From NCBI GenBank assembly GCA_015272325.1, contig JACYLU010000009.1:78255-142254 (forward strand): a stretch of DNA of 64,000 nucleotides, given 5' to 3'. The translations under genes and the position numbers were made by a program. This DNA is from Synechococcales cyanobacterium C42_A2020_086 (GTDB lineage: Bacteria > Cyanobacteriota > Cyanobacteriia > Elainellales > Elainellaceae). Under the pieces are notes generated by a model. The model made no database searches, was not told the origin of the DNA, and saw only the letters and a program-made list of their open reading frames with translations. This document shows positions 36,028 to 46,833 of the stretch, in pieces. Numbering within the stretch: the stretch's first letter is position 1; each line of letters starts with the position of its first letter.

Positions 36028-37160
36028 CGTTGGGTGCTGCGGGGATCTAGGGCATCGCGCAAACCGTCGCCTAACAGGTTAAACGCCAGAATCGTCAGCA
36101 TAATCAGAATGGCAGGCGACCAAACCAGCCAGGGCTGTAGCACCAGAATCGAGGCATTGGTAGCCAGCGACAACATGTTGCCCCAAGAGGGATCGGGGGG
36201 TTTAATTCCATAGCCAATTAAACTCAGCACCGCCTCCGCCACAATAAAGCTGGGAATGGTCAGAGTGGCAGCAATCACCAGATAGGTGGCGGTTTGGGGC
36301 AGCACATGTCGCAGGATGATGTAGGTTGGCCCACCCCCCATCACCTTGGCGGCCTGAACAAACTCCCGAGTCTTAATGGACAACACCTGACCACGAATCA
36401 CGCGAGCCAAGCCAGACCAACCCACAAACGACGTGATCAGCGTAATCAGCAAAAACTGCTGGGAACTGCTGAGATTTGCGGGCAGCACAGCCGCTAGTGC
36501 TAGCAGCAGGTAGATGCCGGGAATCGTCATCAAGACCTCTACGACGCGCATCAGCACTGCATCGACAATGCCGCCAAAGTAGCCAGAAATACCGCCCACC
36601 AGCATTCCTATCGGAAACGAAAAAGCCACCCCCACAATGCCGATAAATAGGCTAATGCGCCCGCCGTAAATCAACCGGCTCAACTGATCGCGGGCTTGCT
36701 CGTCGGTACCTAGCAGATTCAGTCTGCCTTCGCCAAGGGTGCCAAACAGGTGCAAATTGCCTTTGAAGCCGGGAAATAGCTCGATTTCCTGAATCTGCGG
36801 GTCGCTCAAGGATAGGCGGGTTGGCAGTGGCAGCCGCACTCGGAACCAGCGGTATTCCTCGCCGCGCACCAATAAGCGAATGGGGGAAGGCTGAGTGCGA
36901 TCCACCTTCAGCTCTCGCTCGCCCGTTTCCAAGCTGACGGGTCCTTGCGTAGTTGGGTAAACATGCGGCCCGATAAACTGCCCCTGGGCATCGCGCCAGT
37001 AAATGTGTGTGGGCGGCAGCAGCGAACCATCGAGTTGCGATTGTAGGGGATCATAGGGCGCGACAAATTCAGCAAAAATCACCACCAGATACAGGACCAG
37101 GAGCACCGCTGCCCCAAATCGCGCCAAGTTGTTCCGTTTCAGTTTCTGCCACCAGTTCAT
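36024..37160 (-). CDS. ABC transporter permease, OppC/DppC type
   Basis: 378 residues. After a first transmembrane helix (about 15-34) comes a long extracytoplasmic insert (about 40-165), followed by the usual permease core with five helices. The EAA loop reads EFVQAAKVMGGGPTYIILRH. The family imports oligopeptides or nickel with OppA, B, D and F partners, none of which are encoded here, as is common in cyanobacteria where these genes are dispersed. The insert (RDAQGQFIGPHVYPTT on) is characteristic of a subset of OppC proteins. It ends inside the tsaB stop. Confidence 0.92.
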   Translation of the reverse strand: MNWWQKLKRNNLARFGAAVLLVLYLVVIFAEFVAPYDPLQSQLDGSLLPPTHIYWRDAQGQFIGPHVYPTTQGPVSLETGERELKVDRTQPSPIRLLVRGEEYRWFRVRLPLPTRLSLSDPQIQEIELFPGFKGNLHLFGTLGEGRLNLLGTDEQARDQLSRLIYGGRISLFIGIVGVAFSFPIGMLVGGISGYFGGIVDAVLMRVVEVLMTIPGIYLLLALAAVLPANLSSSQQFLLITLITSFVGWSGLARVIRGQVLSIKTREFVQAAKVMGGGPTYIILRHVLPQTATYLVIAATLTIPSFIVAEAVLSLIGYGIKPPDPSWGNMLSLATNASILVLQPWLVWSPAILIMLTILAFNLLGDGLRDALDPRSTQR

Positions 37161-37309
37161 ACGCCCACACTGCCAGAATCTTCTCTAAATTCTAGGGCAG
37201 TCTCTGCCAACTCAGCCGGTGTCGCGACCGCTCCATCTCACCTATCTGAAACGGAAAAACCAGGAAAGCGTGTTCCCTGGCAGTGTGCAAATTGGTCACA
37301 GCCCAAACG

Positions 37310-37333
37310 TTAGTCTTTGAATCTAAAGACTAA
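37310..37333. terminator. Hairpin after psaK
   Basis: TTAGTCTTT (37310-37318) and AAAGACTAA (37325-37333) form a perfect 9-bp AT-rich stem with a 6-base loop, starting 8 bp past the psaK stop on the minus strand. No clear T tract follows, so it may stabilise the mRNA end rather than terminate. Confidence 0.5.
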
Positions 37334-37340
37334 AGTGATC

Positions 37341-37601
37341 CTAAAGGGTGCCTGTGTTGGTGAGTCCCAGAATCACGCCTGCACCCAGCACATGCCCCAG
37401 ACAGGCAGCACCAATGAAGGCGGGCAAGCTCAGACCCGCAACATCGGAGATGACGGGGAGACTCGGCCCAACATTGGGGTATTTCACGGTCAGACGAGCA
37501 ATCAGGATCGCGACAATGTTGCAAGCAATCATGATCAGCCCGATGGAAGGCGTCCAGTCGGGACTTCTAGAAACCACAGCGAGTAGCGTTGAAGTGAACA
37601 A
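37341..37601 (-). CDS. psaK: Photosystem I subunit PsaK
   Basis: 86 residues with two transmembrane helices: SIGLIMIACNIVAILIARLT (about 19-38) and LPAFIGAACLGHVLGAGVIL (about 59-78). The match to PsaK is clear (MIACN in helix one and GHxLGAGVILGL in helix two). PsaK is a peripheral PSI antenna subunit binding chlorophyll. The first eight residues may be a short cleaved presequence. Cyanobacteria often carry two psaK genes, one induced by high light; I cannot tell which this is. A GGAGAG just upstream acts as ribosome binding site. Confidence 0.95.
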   Translation of the reverse strand: MFTSTLLAVVSRSPDWTPSIGLIMIACNIVAILIARLTVKYPNVGPSLPVISDVAGLSLPAFIGAACLGHVLGAGVILGLTNTGTL

Positions 37602-37952
37602 GTGCGTCTCTCCTTAAAAAAACAATATGAACGTCGGTAAGATTGCAAACCTTAAGCTGCACTTCTACCAAAAAACGGAGTCACAGCGGTAACGATTGCA
37701 TCAATAGTTTACGTTTTGTGCAATCTTGCGAACTATATTCCTGGAAGAGTTTCCGGCAAACTGAGAAGGAGAAATTGCCTTGAAATTGCCTTAATGATTT
37801 GACTTAGAGGTAGCCATTAGGAGTTCGGTGATGTTGCACATCGGGTATTGATGTTTCGAGGAGTGCCAAGCAGCTACCAAATCAGCCCCCTATCTAGATC
37901 CCTATCTAGATCCCTATCTAGAACAGTACCCAGGAGTTCTATCGAGCAGCTT
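37602..37952. other. Divergent intergenic region (psaK / ackA)
   Basis: 351 bp with promoters for psaK and ackA. It contains a small tandem (GAAATTGCCTT twice, about 37772-37795) and the triple repeat reported separately. No additional gene seen. Confidence 0.5.
37888..37923. repeat. Three 12-bp tandem units before ackA
   Basis: CCCTATCTAGAT is repeated at 37888-37899, 37900-37911 and 37912-37923 (last base differs). Read in frame it gives Leu-Ser-Arg-Ser repeats and falsely extends the ackA ORF upstream. Confidence 0.92.
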
Positions 37953-39185
37953 ATGAAAATTCTTGTGATGAACGCCGGATCCAGCAGCCAAAAAAGCTGC
38001 CTGTACGAGATCAGCGGAGAAACCCTGCCCGAGTCTCCTCCTGCTCCCCTCTGGGAAGCCCAGATCGACTGGACCCATCAGCAGAATGTGGCAGAAATGA
38101 AGATTAAGACTCTACAGGGTACGGTGCTCAAGCAGGAGGTGCCCTTTGCATCGCGCGATCCGGTTATCGCTCAGATGTTAGAAACCTTGTGGACAGGCGA
38201 CACCCAAGTGATTGCCGCCCCCTCAGACATTGATCTGGTTGGGCATCGGGTAGTCCACGGGGGGCACAAATATCGAGACAGCACCTGGATTACCCCCGAG
38301 GTGAAAGCTGAAATTGCGGATTTGGCAACGCTAGCCCCGGTGCATAATCCGGTAAATCTCCAGGGCATTGAGTCCATTGAGCAAATGCTCAGCACCATCC
38401 GCCAAGTCGCTGTATTTGATACAGCCTTTCACGCCCGGATGCCCGACGCGATGGCTCTGTATCCGGTACCTTACGAATGGTCAGAGAAGGGCATTCGTCG
38501 CTACGGCTTTCATGGCACTAGCCACCGCTATTGTGCTCAGCGAGCGGCCCAAATCCTCGGTCAGCCCCTGAAAGACCTACGCATTGTTACCTGCCACCTC
38601 GGCAATGGCTGCTCTCTGGCAGCTGTGCGCAACGGCTATAGCGTGAATACTACGATGGGCTTCACTCCCCTTGATGGACTCATGATGGGCAACCGATCTG
38701 GCGCAGTGGATCCCAGCATTCTGATCTACCTGATGCGTGAAGCCGGGTACACTGCCGACGAGCTAGACCATACTCTCAATCAAGAATCGGGCTTGTTAGG
38801 TGTGTCCGGCGTCTCCAACGATCTGCGGCTGGTGATGCAGGCCATTGCAGCCGGCAACTCCCGCGCGCAGCTTGCCCTAGAGATGTATATCCAGCGGTTG
38901 CGCCAGTTCATCGGCAGCATGATTGCTAGCCTTGGCGGACTCGACGTGCTGGTATTTACCGCCGGCGTTGGAGAAAACGCTCCCCATATCCGAGCAGGTG
39001 CCTGTGAAGCCTTTGCTTATATGGGGTTGCAGGTAGATCCAGAGAAGAATGCCAGCTCTCCTCGCGATCAGGACATTGCTACCGCAAACTCCACGGTGCG
39101 AGTGCTGGTAATTCACACCCAGGAAGATTGGGCAATTGCCAAGGAGTGCTGGGAGCTTGCGCAAACAACCTCTCCTGACCGGTAA
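37953..39185 (+). CDS. ackA: Acetate kinase
   Basis: 410 residues from the ATG at 37953. It converts acetyl phosphate and ADP to acetate and ATP. Diagnostic blocks: KILVMNAGSSSQKSCLYEI, DLVGHRVVHGG, RYGFHGTSHRYCAQRAA (catalytic His), TCHLGNGCSLAAV and GFTPLDGLMMGNRSGAVDP, then VFTAGVGENAPHIR. ORF sequence upstream of 37953 comes from a tandem repeat and is excluded. No pta gene is nearby, so the phosphotransacetylase must be elsewhere. In cyanobacteria it serves fermentation in the dark. Confidence 0.95.
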   Translation: MKILVMNAGSSSQKSCLYEISGETLPESPPAPLWEAQIDWTHQQNVAEMKIKTLQGTVLKQEVPFASRDPVIAQMLETLWTGDTQVIAAPSDIDLVGHRVVHGGHKYRDSTWITPEVKAEIADLATLAPVHNPVNLQGIESIEQMLSTIRQVAVFDTAFHARMPDAMALYPVPYEWSEKGIRRYGFHGTSHRYCAQRAAQILGQPLKDLRIVTCHLGNGCSLAAVRNGYSVNTTMGFTPLDGLMMGNRSGAVDPSILIYLMREAGYTADELDHTLNQESGLLGVSGVSNDLRLVMQAIAAGNSRAQLALEMYIQRLRQFIGSMIASLGGLDVLVFTAGVGENAPHIRAGACEAFAYMGLQVDPEKNASSPRDQDIATANSTVRVLVIHTQEDWAIAKECWELAQTTSPDR

Positions 39186-39256
39186 TTCAGGCAACTCTGA
39201 CCCCATTCGTGGCTTGCGCCTGCTATACTCAGTCGGCAGTTTGGTAATCGACTGAA

Positions 39257-40141
39257 ATGACCCGAGCCAGAACCATCCAGAGCATTTATACCGACGGAGC
39301 CTGTTCCGGCAATCCGGGCGGTGGCGGTTGGGGCAACGTTATTTACTTTAGCGACGGGTCAGTACAAGAACTTGGTGGAGCAGCCGCCCAAACCACAAAC
39401 AACCGCATGGAGCTACAAGCTGCCATTGCTGCCCTAGAATTTCTGCTCGCGTCTCAGCAAACTGAACCGGTGACCCTATACACCGACAGCGAGTATGTCA
39501 AAAACGGCATCACGCGATGGGTAAAGGGTTGGAAGCAGAAAGGCTGGAAAACCTCGACAGGCAAGCCGGTGCTCAATCAGGACCTCTGGGAGTTGCTAGA
39601 CCGACTGTACCAGCAGGTTAAACAGCGAACACCCATCCAGTGGCAGCATGTGCGGGGTCACTCTGGCGACGCGGGCAACGACCGCTGTGACGCGATTGCT
39701 CGGGCCTTTGCACTGGGTCAAACTCCGATTTTGCAACAGGCAACAACGGTAGCAAAATCCGAGATCGCGCTGGAATTTGATCCTCACGCCACCAATCAGG
39801 TCGCTGCGGAGACGATACAATCCAGGGACAGCAATCTAAAAAATACAGTGGGGGCAAACGTTGACTCGGTTATGGTAGATTCGACTGCGCCAGATGTTTC
39901 GGATGTGCCTCGCGAAGTCCGAGTGGCACAGCTGCGCAACATGGTAGAAACCCTGCACATGGCAGATGAAGTTGCTCGACAGGGATACTTGATTACCAGC
40001 TCCGAGCTGGCAGACTTAATGGATGTCAACGCCAGTGCAGTCACCAGTCGAGGCGACAACTGGGTTTGGCGCAACTGGGTTGTGTCCCGAGTGCGGCGCG
40101 AAGGCAACCAAATTCTCTGGCAGCTCGAGCGAGTGGATTAG
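39257..40141 (+). CDS. rnhA: Ribonuclease HI with C-terminal extension
   Basis: 294 residues. Residues about 5-153 are RNase HI with all acidic catalytic residues: SIYTDGACSGNPGG (Asp), TTNNRMELQAAI (Glu), TLYTDSEYV (Asp) and GNDRCDAIA (Asp), plus the substrate-handle HVRGHSG. After a variable linker of about 60 residues, a second conserved-looking domain of about 75 residues (REVRVAQLRNMVETLHMADE to the end) contains a possible helix-turn-helix (LITSSELADLMDVNASAVTS). The role of this extension is not known; it could contact nucleic acid. It is about twice the length of bacterial RNase HI. It removes RNA from RNA-DNA hybrids. Confidence 0.94.
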   Translation: MTRARTIQSIYTDGACSGNPGGGGWGNVIYFSDGSVQELGGAAAQTTNNRMELQAAIAALEFLLASQQTEPVTLYTDSEYVKNGITRWVKGWKQKGWKTSTGKPVLNQDLWELLDRLYQQVKQRTPIQWQHVRGHSGDAGNDRCDAIARAFALGQTPILQQATTVAKSEIALEFDPHATNQVAAETIQSRDSNLKNTVGANVDSVMVDSTAPDVSDVPREVRVAQLRNMVETLHMADEVARQGYLITSSELADLMDVNASAVTSRGDNWVWRNWVVSRVRREGNQILWQLERVD

Positions 40142-40166
40142 TGCTGGTCTCGCCGTCTAGAGCTGT

Positions 40167-41489
40167 CTAGATCCCTGATGCTGTGTCCGGAGGAGCCAAG
40201 GGCAGTTTGACGATAAACTCCGCACCTTCGTCCGGTTGGGATGTCACTTCTAGCTGCCCTTGATGTTTCTCCACCACAATTTGCCAGGCAATGGATAGAC
40301 CCAGCCCAGTTCCTTTACCAATGGGTTTAGTTGTGAATAGCGGCTCAAATAGGCGCGGCTGTACTGTTTCCGGGATGCCAATGCCATTGTCGGCAATGCG
40401 AATCACGACCCAATCTGCTTCCAGGGCGGTGGTGATCTGAATTTGAGGATCAACCGCGTTATGATGTTGCACCATCGACTCTTCCAGGGCATCAATGGCG
40501 TTGGCCAGGATGTTCATAAAGACTTGATTGAGCTGCCCCGGATAGCAGTAAATTTCAGGCAGATTGCCATAGTGCTTAATGACATTAATAGCAGGGCGTT
40601 CGCCTTTACCTTTCAGACGATGCTGAAGAATGAGGAGCGTGCTCTCTAGCCCTTGGTGGACATCAGCCAGCATCTGAATAGACTGATCAGACCGAGAGAA
40701 TGTGCGCAGCGACACCGTTAGATTCTTGATCCGCTCGGTACCGAGGGTGATGGAGTTTAGGATTTTGGTAGTGTCCGCTAGGACAAATTCCAGATCAAGC
40801 TCCTCGATTGCCTGGGCCAGTCGAGGGGAGGGCTGGGGATATTCCTGTTGATAGAGCTGCACCAACTCCATCAAGCTAGCAATCGATTCCTGCAATGGCG
40901 CAATATTGCTCGCAATAAAATTAATCGGGTTGTTGATTTCATGCGCTATGCCCGCAATCAGTTCGCCTAGGGTAGACAATTTCTCCTGCTGTACAAGCTG
41001 AACTTGGGCTTGCTGCAGGGCGGCGGTCCGCTCACGGACTTGCTGCTCTAATGACTCGGTCAGGTGTCGCAGTTGGAGATGCACCTGCACCCGAGCCAGC
41101 ACTTCTTGCTGCTCAAATGGTTTAGGAATGTAGTCTACTGCTCCGAGGGCAAACCCTTTCACTTTGCTATCACTATCCGCTAGAGCCGTGGTGAAGATCA
41201 CCGGAATTGCCTGAGTTGCTGGATTTGCCTTCAAACGACGACAGGTTTCAAAGCCATCAATTCCGGGCATCTGCACATCGAGCAGAATCAGATCAGGAAG
41301 AGTTCGCTCGGCTTGAGCTAGAGCACTTTCTCCATCTACGGCTACCCGAAAGCGCAACCCAGCACTACTTAGGGCGGTAGATAGGATCGACAAATTTGTC
41401 GGATTGTCATCCACAATCAGGACAACGTCAGCCTTGGAGTCCGAAGACACGGATGGAATAGGGGATGACAGGGATGACATATTCAACAT
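40167..41489 (-). CDS. Soluble hybrid: response-regulator receiver + histidine kinase
   Basis: 440 residues, no membrane segment. The receiver domain (about 20-140) has VLIVDDN, phosphoacceptor LLLDVQMPG and the KP pair in YIPKPFE. A coiled coil follows, then a HisKA domain with GIAHEINNPINFI (phosphorylated His near 186), and a HATPase domain with NILANAIDALEES, ADNGIGIP and GTGLGLSIAW. REC-first kinases relay a signal from an upstream kinase. The gene for a membrane hybrid kinase lies 64 bp upstream on the same strand, making a relay between the two plausible. Confidence 0.94.
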   Translation of the reverse strand: MLNMSSLSSPIPSVSSDSKADVVLIVDDNPTNLSILSTALSSAGLRFRVAVDGESALAQAERTLPDLILLDVQMPGIDGFETCRRLKANPATQAIPVIFTTALADSDSKVKGFALGAVDYIPKPFEQQEVLARVQVHLQLRHLTESLEQQVRERTAALQQAQVQLVQQEKLSTLGELIAGIAHEINNPINFIASNIAPLQESIASLMELVQLYQQEYPQPSPRLAQAIEELDLEFVLADTTKILNSITLGTERIKNLTVSLRTFSRSDQSIQMLADVHQGLESTLLILQHRLKGKGERPAINVIKHYGNLPEIYCYPGQLNQVFMNILANAIDALEESMVQHHNAVDPQIQITTALEADWVVIRIADNGIGIPETVQPRLFEPLFTTKPIGKGTGLGLSIAWQIVVEKHQGQLEVTSQPDEGAEFIVKLPLAPPDTASGI

Positions 41490-41553
41490 GCTCCTGGCTT
41501 AAAAAAACGGGGGCAACGCTGGCTCTTCAACGTGCGTTTATGATGCATCGAGT

Positions 41554-44340
41554 TTATTCTTGGACATGAGATGGCTGAATCAATTGGTCCAGCAGGCTAT
41601 CTAGACGCTTGAGCTGAAAATGACGGGTGTACTGAGTAAGCTGCTGAGCAAAAGGAACCAACGGTGGCTCAGCCGCTAACTGTTGAGCAATATCGAGGAT
41701 GGCTTGAATATCGCCGTCGCGGGTTAAACGGCGAAGCTCCTGCAAAATCGCCGGTTCGGGAGCTATCATTGGCGGCACAGGCTCGGCGGGCGTTGGGGAC
41801 GAGGGCCCAATGGAGTCGGTTGAAGTGGAATAGCGCCATTCTAGGGGCAGTACCTGTTGCAGCAAGTGCAGTAGAGTGGCTGCCTCCACTGGTTTCGGCA
41901 AAAAAGCCTTGGCTCCGGCATCAATACTTTGATCGTAATCCGTTTCAAACACACTCGCTGATGAGGCAATCACCGGAATAGAGTGCAACGTTGCCGACTG
42001 CTGCAGTTGCTGCATGAACTCGAACCCATTCATACCTGGCATCAATAGATCCGTGATGATCACATCGGGGGAATGCGCCTCGGCTTGGACTAGCCCTTCT
42101 TCGCCGTCACTCGCTTCAATTACTCGAAAGCCAAGTGGTTCCAGGAGGTTCACAATCACAGATCGGTTTTCCCAGCGATCGTCTACCACGAGAAGCGTGT
42201 AGGGGGGACCCGAATAGCCGATCACCATTTTCTGAGTCAGCGGATCAACGGAAATGGCCCACTCCTGCGCTGCAGCCAAGTCTACCTCAAACCAGAAGCG
42301 ACTCCCGTGACCCGGTTCACTCTCCACTTCTATTTGGCTATTCATCAGCGAAACAATTTTTTGGCTAATGGCTAGCCCCAATCCGGTGCCTTCGGCACGC
42401 TGCTGCCGATCGCCCACCTGTTCAAACGGCAGGAAGATGGTTTGCAGTTGCTCTGCTGTCATTCCTACGCCTGTATCGATGACTTCAAATCGCAGGCGAT
42501 GCTGCCCTAAGGGGGCTGAGGTGGCCCGAGCAACGCGAAAGCAAACGCTGCCTTGTTCAGTAAATTTAATGGCATTTCCCAGCAAATTCAGCAGCACTTG
42601 CCGCAGGCGCTTTTCGTCTGCTCGTACACTAATAGGCAAATCAGGGTCGAGCTGAACGGAAAACGCCAGACACTTTTGCTCAGCCCGAATGCGGCATATC
42701 TCGGTTACGCTTTCTAGAAACGCCAGCAGGTAAAAATCCACTGGATAGAGTTCTAGCTTGCGAGCTTCGATTTTAGCCAGGTCGAGGATGTCATTAATTA
42801 AGGTCAGCAAATGAGAGCCACACTGCTGGATGACGTTCACTCCTTGCTGCCCCTTGTCGGTTAGCGGTTCTGTGCGCTGCAAAATTTGGGCATAGCCGAG
42901 GATGCCGTTTAGAGGGGTGCGCAACTCGTGGCTCATATTTGCTAAAAATTCGCTCTTGGCCTGATTGGCTGCATCGGCGGCGTCCTTAGCGTCTTTCAGT
43001 TCAGCAGTGCGTTGTTCGACTCGCTGCTCTAGCTCCAGATTGGACTGCTCCAGGGCAGTGAAGGAGTCCTGCAACTGTTGGGCCATGCGGTTAAAAGAGT
43101 TTGCCAGCAGCCCCAGCTCATGCACCTGCGATTCCTGCACCTGCTGATTCCAGTGACCTGCCGCAATAGCCTCCGAGGCTCGGTTCAACCGCAGAATCGG
43201 TCGAGCAATCCAGCGAGAGGTATAAATTCCCAGCAGCGTAGCAATGCCAAGCGCCGCCAAACACAGCAGCATCGTGGTTTCCCGGTTGGCCTTGACTTGA
43301 GCCATGAAGTCGGACTCAGGCACGGTTACCACCACCAGCCAATCTAGCCCATAATCGTCGCGCCACGGCGCTACCTGCACAAATTGCCGCTGGTTATTCA
43401 GGCTAAAGTCTAGTTGCTGACTCTGCTGGATGTGGTCTAGGGAGCCAAAGTGAGTCATGAGATATTCGGCGGTTTCGCGCACAAAGACATCACGGCTGTT
43501 AGTCGCAGCGAGTCGCTGGGCTTTTCCGTCCGTTTGGGTGTAAGGCGGATCAGGATCTGAACTAGCAACGAGTAAGCCATTCCGCTCCAGGATGAATGTG
43601 CGACTCGAGGGACTAGCCTGAATCTGCCTCAGAAAATCGCTGATCTGCGTCAGCCGTTGATCGATTGAAGCAACGCCAATTAAGCGCTGGTTCTCGTCAT
43701 AGACCGGATGGGAAATCGAGATGGACAGCGGATAGGGAGGGTAGTCCCAGTTGTAGATGTCCGTCCAGGTCGGTCTTCCAGTTTGCACCACCTGCTCGTA
43801 CCAAGCGGTCGTTTGAAAGGGGTATTCCGCCGGCGGAAAGGCTTGCTTGCCCCGATTGCCCTGGTCGTCGGTTTCGTAGAGCCGCACGAGGTTGTCCTGG
43901 TAGAGCGTCGGCTCGATCCACTCGATAAAAATCCGCTCATCATCCGGCAGACGACCGGAGCCAATATAGGTGCCGTTTGTTAACCCCAACAGCACATAGC
44001 CAAAATCGAAAGCCTGAGCCTGCTGCCAGAAGAAGCGCCCCACGGACTCTCGATCGCGTGGGTCAATTAGCCGTGCGGTTAGCGTGCGGGCATTCACGGC
44101 ATTGACTCGAACAGCGGTCGTTAGATAGTCATCGAGGTGCTGTTCAATGCGGTCGCCAACTTCACGGCGCAGCTGAGAAGCTACATGATTAACAGCCTTC
44201 TGCCCATTGCGAAATGACAGATAGCCGACTAGCCCAACGGCTGCAAAAATTTGCAACACAAACGGAACGACCAAAATCGCACGGAGTGGCAGCTTGTGCA
44301 AGCGGTTGGCTTGTGCCTTCTGTGCCGGTGGAACAACCAT
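41554..44340 (-). CDS. Membrane hybrid histidine kinase (dCache-HAMP-HisKA-HATPase-REC)
   Basis: 928 residues. A transmembrane helix at about 24-44 is followed by a large extracytoplasmic sensor (about 45-350) with dCache features ([35 protein letters not shown]). A second helix lies at about 355-375, then HAMP (about 376-430), a coiled coil, HisKA with [20 protein letters not shown], HATPase with [21 protein letters not shown] and GTGLGLAIS, and a C-terminal receiver ([25 protein letters not shown]). About 110 residues follow it. dCache domains bind small molecules such as amino acids; the ligand is unknown. It is probably co-transcribed with the REC-kinase gene downstream. Confidence 0.95.
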   Translation of the reverse strand: MVVPPAQKAQANRLHKLPLRAILVVPFVLQIFAAVGLVGYLSFRNGQKAVNHVASQLRREVGDRIEQHLDDYLTTAVRVNAVNARTLTARLIDPRDRESVGRFFWQQAQAFDFGYVLLGLTNGTYIGSGRLPDDERIFIEWIEPTLYQDNLVRLYETDDQGNRGKQAFPPAEYPFQTTAWYEQVVQTGRPTWTDIYNWDYPPYPLSISISHPVYDENQRLIGVASIDQRLTQISDFLRQIQASPSSRTFILERNGLLVASSDPDPPYTQTDGKAQRLAATNSRDVFVRETAEYLMTHFGSLDHIQQSQQLDFSLNNQRQFVQVAPWRDDYGLDWLVVVTVPESDFMAQVKANRETTMLLCLAALGIATLLGIYTSRWIARPILRLNRASEAIAAGHWNQQVQESQVHELGLLANSFNRMAQQLQDSFTALEQSNLELEQRVEQRTAELKDAKDAADAANQAKSEFLANMSHELRTPLNGILGYAQILQRTEPLTDKGQQGVNVIQQCGSHLLTLINDILDLAKIEARKLELYPVDFYLLAFLESVTEICRIRAEQKCLAFSVQLDPDLPISVRADEKRLRQVLLNLLGNAIKFTEQGSVCFRVARATSAPLGQHRLRFEVIDTGVGMTAEQLQTIFLPFEQVGDRQQRAEGTGLGLAISQKIVSLMNSQIEVESEPGHGSRFWFEVDLAAAQEWAISVDPLTQKMVIGYSGPPYTLLVVDDRWENRSVIVNLLEPLGFRVIEASDGEEGLVQAEAHSPDVIITDLLMPGMNGFEFMQQLQQSATLHSIPVIASSASVFETDYDQSIDAGAKAFLPKPVEAATLLHLLQQVLPLEWRYSTSTDSIGPSSPTPAEPVPPMIAPEPAILQELRRLTRDGDIQAILDIAQQLAAEPPLVPFAQQLTQYTRHFQLKRLDSLLDQLIQPSHVQE

Positions 44341-45055
44341 GGGTCCGAAGCCAATCTGGTAAGACAGGTGCAGTTATGGTCAGTGTTCCCAAATCCTGAC
44401 CTGCTTGAGTCAAGTTCGCACTTAGCCACTCCAATCTTGCGAAGACATCGTTTGGGGGACAGCGGGATGCTAAACTCTAGCGATTGCTCAAAAGGCAATT
44501 TTACCAGGGCCTAGCATTTGCAGTGACTCTGGCTCGGGTTTTCTCCTGGCTTTGCCTTTTCCCCTACTGATCAATCCTCCCAATAAGATCTCGATGATTT
44601 GCCGATGATTCATGAACTCCTGAAATACTGTCCCCAGATTTGAAATTTTATGGCATCCTAGACGCAACATCTAGCCCACTACCGAGGACAATGTCCAGGA
44701 CTCCCACTAGATGAAGAGGTAGAGGAAAAACCAGTGCAGAAAGATAGAGTCTGCGGCTGGCGGGAGAGCCGAATGGCTCTGCTGAGTTCTGGGAGGGCTG
44801 GGTTTCTGAAACTGAGCCGCTGAGAATTGCTGCCTGGGCCGACTGGTCAGTCTGGGTGAGCTAGATTACCCTGCTAGCAATGGAGCCGTAGTTACGTTTT
44901 ATTACATTAAGAATGTATAAAAACTAGTTAACAAGTTGAGCATCTAGGTCTAGGGTGATTTCGCTTCTGGCTGGGATTGCCGAGATGCAGGTTGGAGGAA
45001 CCGTTCGTTCGTTGAGTCCTTGTGGGATCATTGGCAACTAGGGTCGAGGTGAGCA
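44341..45055. other. Long intergenic region upstream of dnaA
   Basis: 715 bp between the divergent sensor kinase and dnaA. The last 180 bp are AT-rich (TTACATTAAGAATGTATAAA near 44902) and likely contain the dnaA promoter. The GC-rich part at about 44750-44850 has several short self-complementary stretches that might be an RNA, but I match no known family. I saw no DnaA-box cluster and no ORF of note. Confidence 0.45.
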
Positions 45056-46444
45056 GTGGAAACTAGCCTGGAGAATTTTTGGAATCAGGTTTTGGAGCGG
45101 TTGCAGCTCCAGCTCAGTCGGCCGACGTTTGAAACCTGGATCAAATCGGCGTCTGCCGAGCGGCTCGACGAAACAACACTGATCATCTGTACGCCTAATC
45201 CGTTTGCGCGCAACTGGCTGCAAAAGTACTATGTCAAGACGATTGCTGATGTCGCCCAAGAAATCCTAGGACGCCCTGTTGAAATTCATATCACGGTGAA
45301 ACCGGGAGCCGAGCTAGATGGCACCATCACCCCGACTGACATGCTGTGGCCGCTTCCTGCCGAGGTCCCTGCTGCCGGACCGAGCACAGCTCGCCTACGA
45401 CAGACGGAACTCAACCCGAAGTACGTTTTTTCCCGCTTTGTGGTGGGCGCTAATAATCGCATGGCTCATGCGGCGTCGCTGGCGGTAGCTGAATCTCCGG
45501 GGCGCGAGTTCAACCCCCTGTTTCTCTGCGGTGGAGTGGGGTTGGGCAAAACCCATCTGATGCAGGCGATCGGTCATTACCGGCTGGAAATTGACCCCAA
45601 TTCCCGCATTTTCTATGTCTCCACTGAACAGTTCACCAATGATCTGATTTCCGCCATCCGCAAAGATAGTATGCAGAGCTTTCGCGAGCACTACCGCGCT
45701 GTGGATGTGCTGTTGGTGGACGATATCCAGTTCATCGAGGGCAAGGAATATACCCAGGAAGAGTTTTTCCACACCTTTAATACTCTGCATGAGGCAGGTA
45801 AACAGGTGGTGCTGGCTTCAGATCGCCCACCAAACCACATTCCGCGACTGCAAGAACGGCTCTGCTCGCGTTTCTCCATGGGCTTGATTGCCGATATCCA
45901 GCCACCCGATCTCGAAACCCGAATGGCGATTTTGCAAAAGAAAGCTGAATACGAAAATATGCGGCTGCCACGCGAGGTGATTGAATACATTGCTTCTAGC
46001 TACACCTCTAATATTCGAGAATTAGAAGGGGCCCTCATTCGAGCAGTAGCCTATGTATCAATTTCGGGACTGCCCATGACGGTGGACAATATTTCGCCGG
46101 TGCTGAATCCACCGAGCGACCAAGTTGAAGCCTCTCCCGAAACGGTGATTAATGCGGTGTCTGAAACGTTTGGTGTATCAATTGAAGATTTGAAAGGCAG
46201 CTCGCGACGACGGGAAATCAGCGTGGCCCGGCAGATTGGTATGTATCTGATGCGTCAACACACTGATCTGAGCCTGCCTAAGATTGGTGAAGTGTTTGGC
46301 GGCAAAGACCACACGACGGTGATGTATAGCTGCGAGAAAATTGCTCAGCAAAAGGAAACCGATCCCGAACTGGCTAGAAACCTGCGGCAGTTGAGCGATC
46401 GGATCAGCGTATCGAGCCAAACGCAAAATCAGCCACGCCGTTGA
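45056..46444 (+). CDS. dnaA: Chromosomal replication initiator DnaA
   Basis: 462 residues with all four DnaA domains: domain I (about 1-85, [20 protein letters not shown]), a short linker, the AAA+ core with Walker [11 protein letters not shown] and Walker [10 protein letters not shown], and domain IV ending in the DnaA signature [15 protein letters not shown] that binds DnaA boxes. The start is GTG at 45056. It opens origin DNA and loads DnaB in organisms that depend on it; in several cyanobacteria DnaA is dispensable. dnaN is not next to it, unlike in most bacteria. Confidence 0.97.
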   Translation: METSLENFWNQVLERLQLQLSRPTFETWIKSASAERLDETTLIICTPNPFARNWLQKYYVKTIADVAQEILGRPVEIHITVKPGAELDGTITPTDMLWPLPAEVPAAGPSTARLRQTELNPKYVFSRFVVGANNRMAHAASLAVAESPGREFNPLFLCGGVGLGKTHLMQAIGHYRLEIDPNSRIFYVSTEQFTNDLISAIRKDSMQSFREHYRAVDVLLVDDIQFIEGKEYTQEEFFHTFNTLHEAGKQVVLASDRPPNHIPRLQERLCSRFSMGLIADIQPPDLETRMAILQKKAEYENMRLPREVIEYIASSYTSNIRELEGALIRAVAYVSISGLPMTVDNISPVLNPPSDQVEASPETVINAVSETFGVSIEDLKGSSRRREISVARQIGMYLMRQHTDLSLPKIGEVFGGKDHTTVMYSCEKIAQQKETDPELARNLRQLSDRISVSSQTQNQPRR

Positions 46445-46833
46445 GTGGCTTTCCCTTGTCGCGAGTTAGCGAATTCTTTATTTACATGTCTTTTGTATTG
46501 ACAAATCAGTAAATAAATTGCTAGCAACGAATCAGTGTCATCTAGGGCACTGCAAAAATGTAGTGAAAGCAAAATAATAAATTGAAGATTGGCGCGCTGG
46601 CTGCGTGCGCTATCAGGGGAGCGAGACCATTCCAGATGAGCTTGATGTTGCTAATACCTGTTACTGATATCCAGGTAGTGCAGGTTGTGGCTGGTGCCAG
46701 TTAGCGACAACGTGAATGGTGGAGACATCTAAGCTCTATTTCTTAACCTTTGCTTATTGGGACAATCTTAAAGTCCTGGTTAAATATAGAGGCAAAGGTG
46801 TGGTGTGACCAGAGGCACGGCTCTGAGTAGTGT
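46445..46833. other. Intergenic region after dnaA
   Basis: 389 bp. A short hairpin spans the dnaA stop (AGCCAC 46431-46436 / GTGGCT 46445-46450, followed by TT only). The AT-rich stretch around 46760-46790 probably has the promoter of the next gene. No gene or DnaA-box cluster seen. Confidence 0.4.

Noticed and set aside
37348..37617. Plus-strand 89-codon ORF over psaK
   Set aside because: It mirrors psaK, which is a clear family match on the other strand.
37848..37952. N-terminal extension of AckA
   Set aside because: The added residues come from a 12-bp tandem repeat and are not part of acetate kinase, which begins at MKILVMNAG.
44750..44850. GC-rich self-complementary stretch as an RNA gene (RNase P RNA, tmRNA, 6S)
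   Set aside because: None of the conserved cores of these RNAs are present.
44341..46833. Replication origin next to dnaA
   Set aside because: I saw no cluster of DnaA boxes on either side and dnaN is absent; cyanobacterial origins are often elsewhere.
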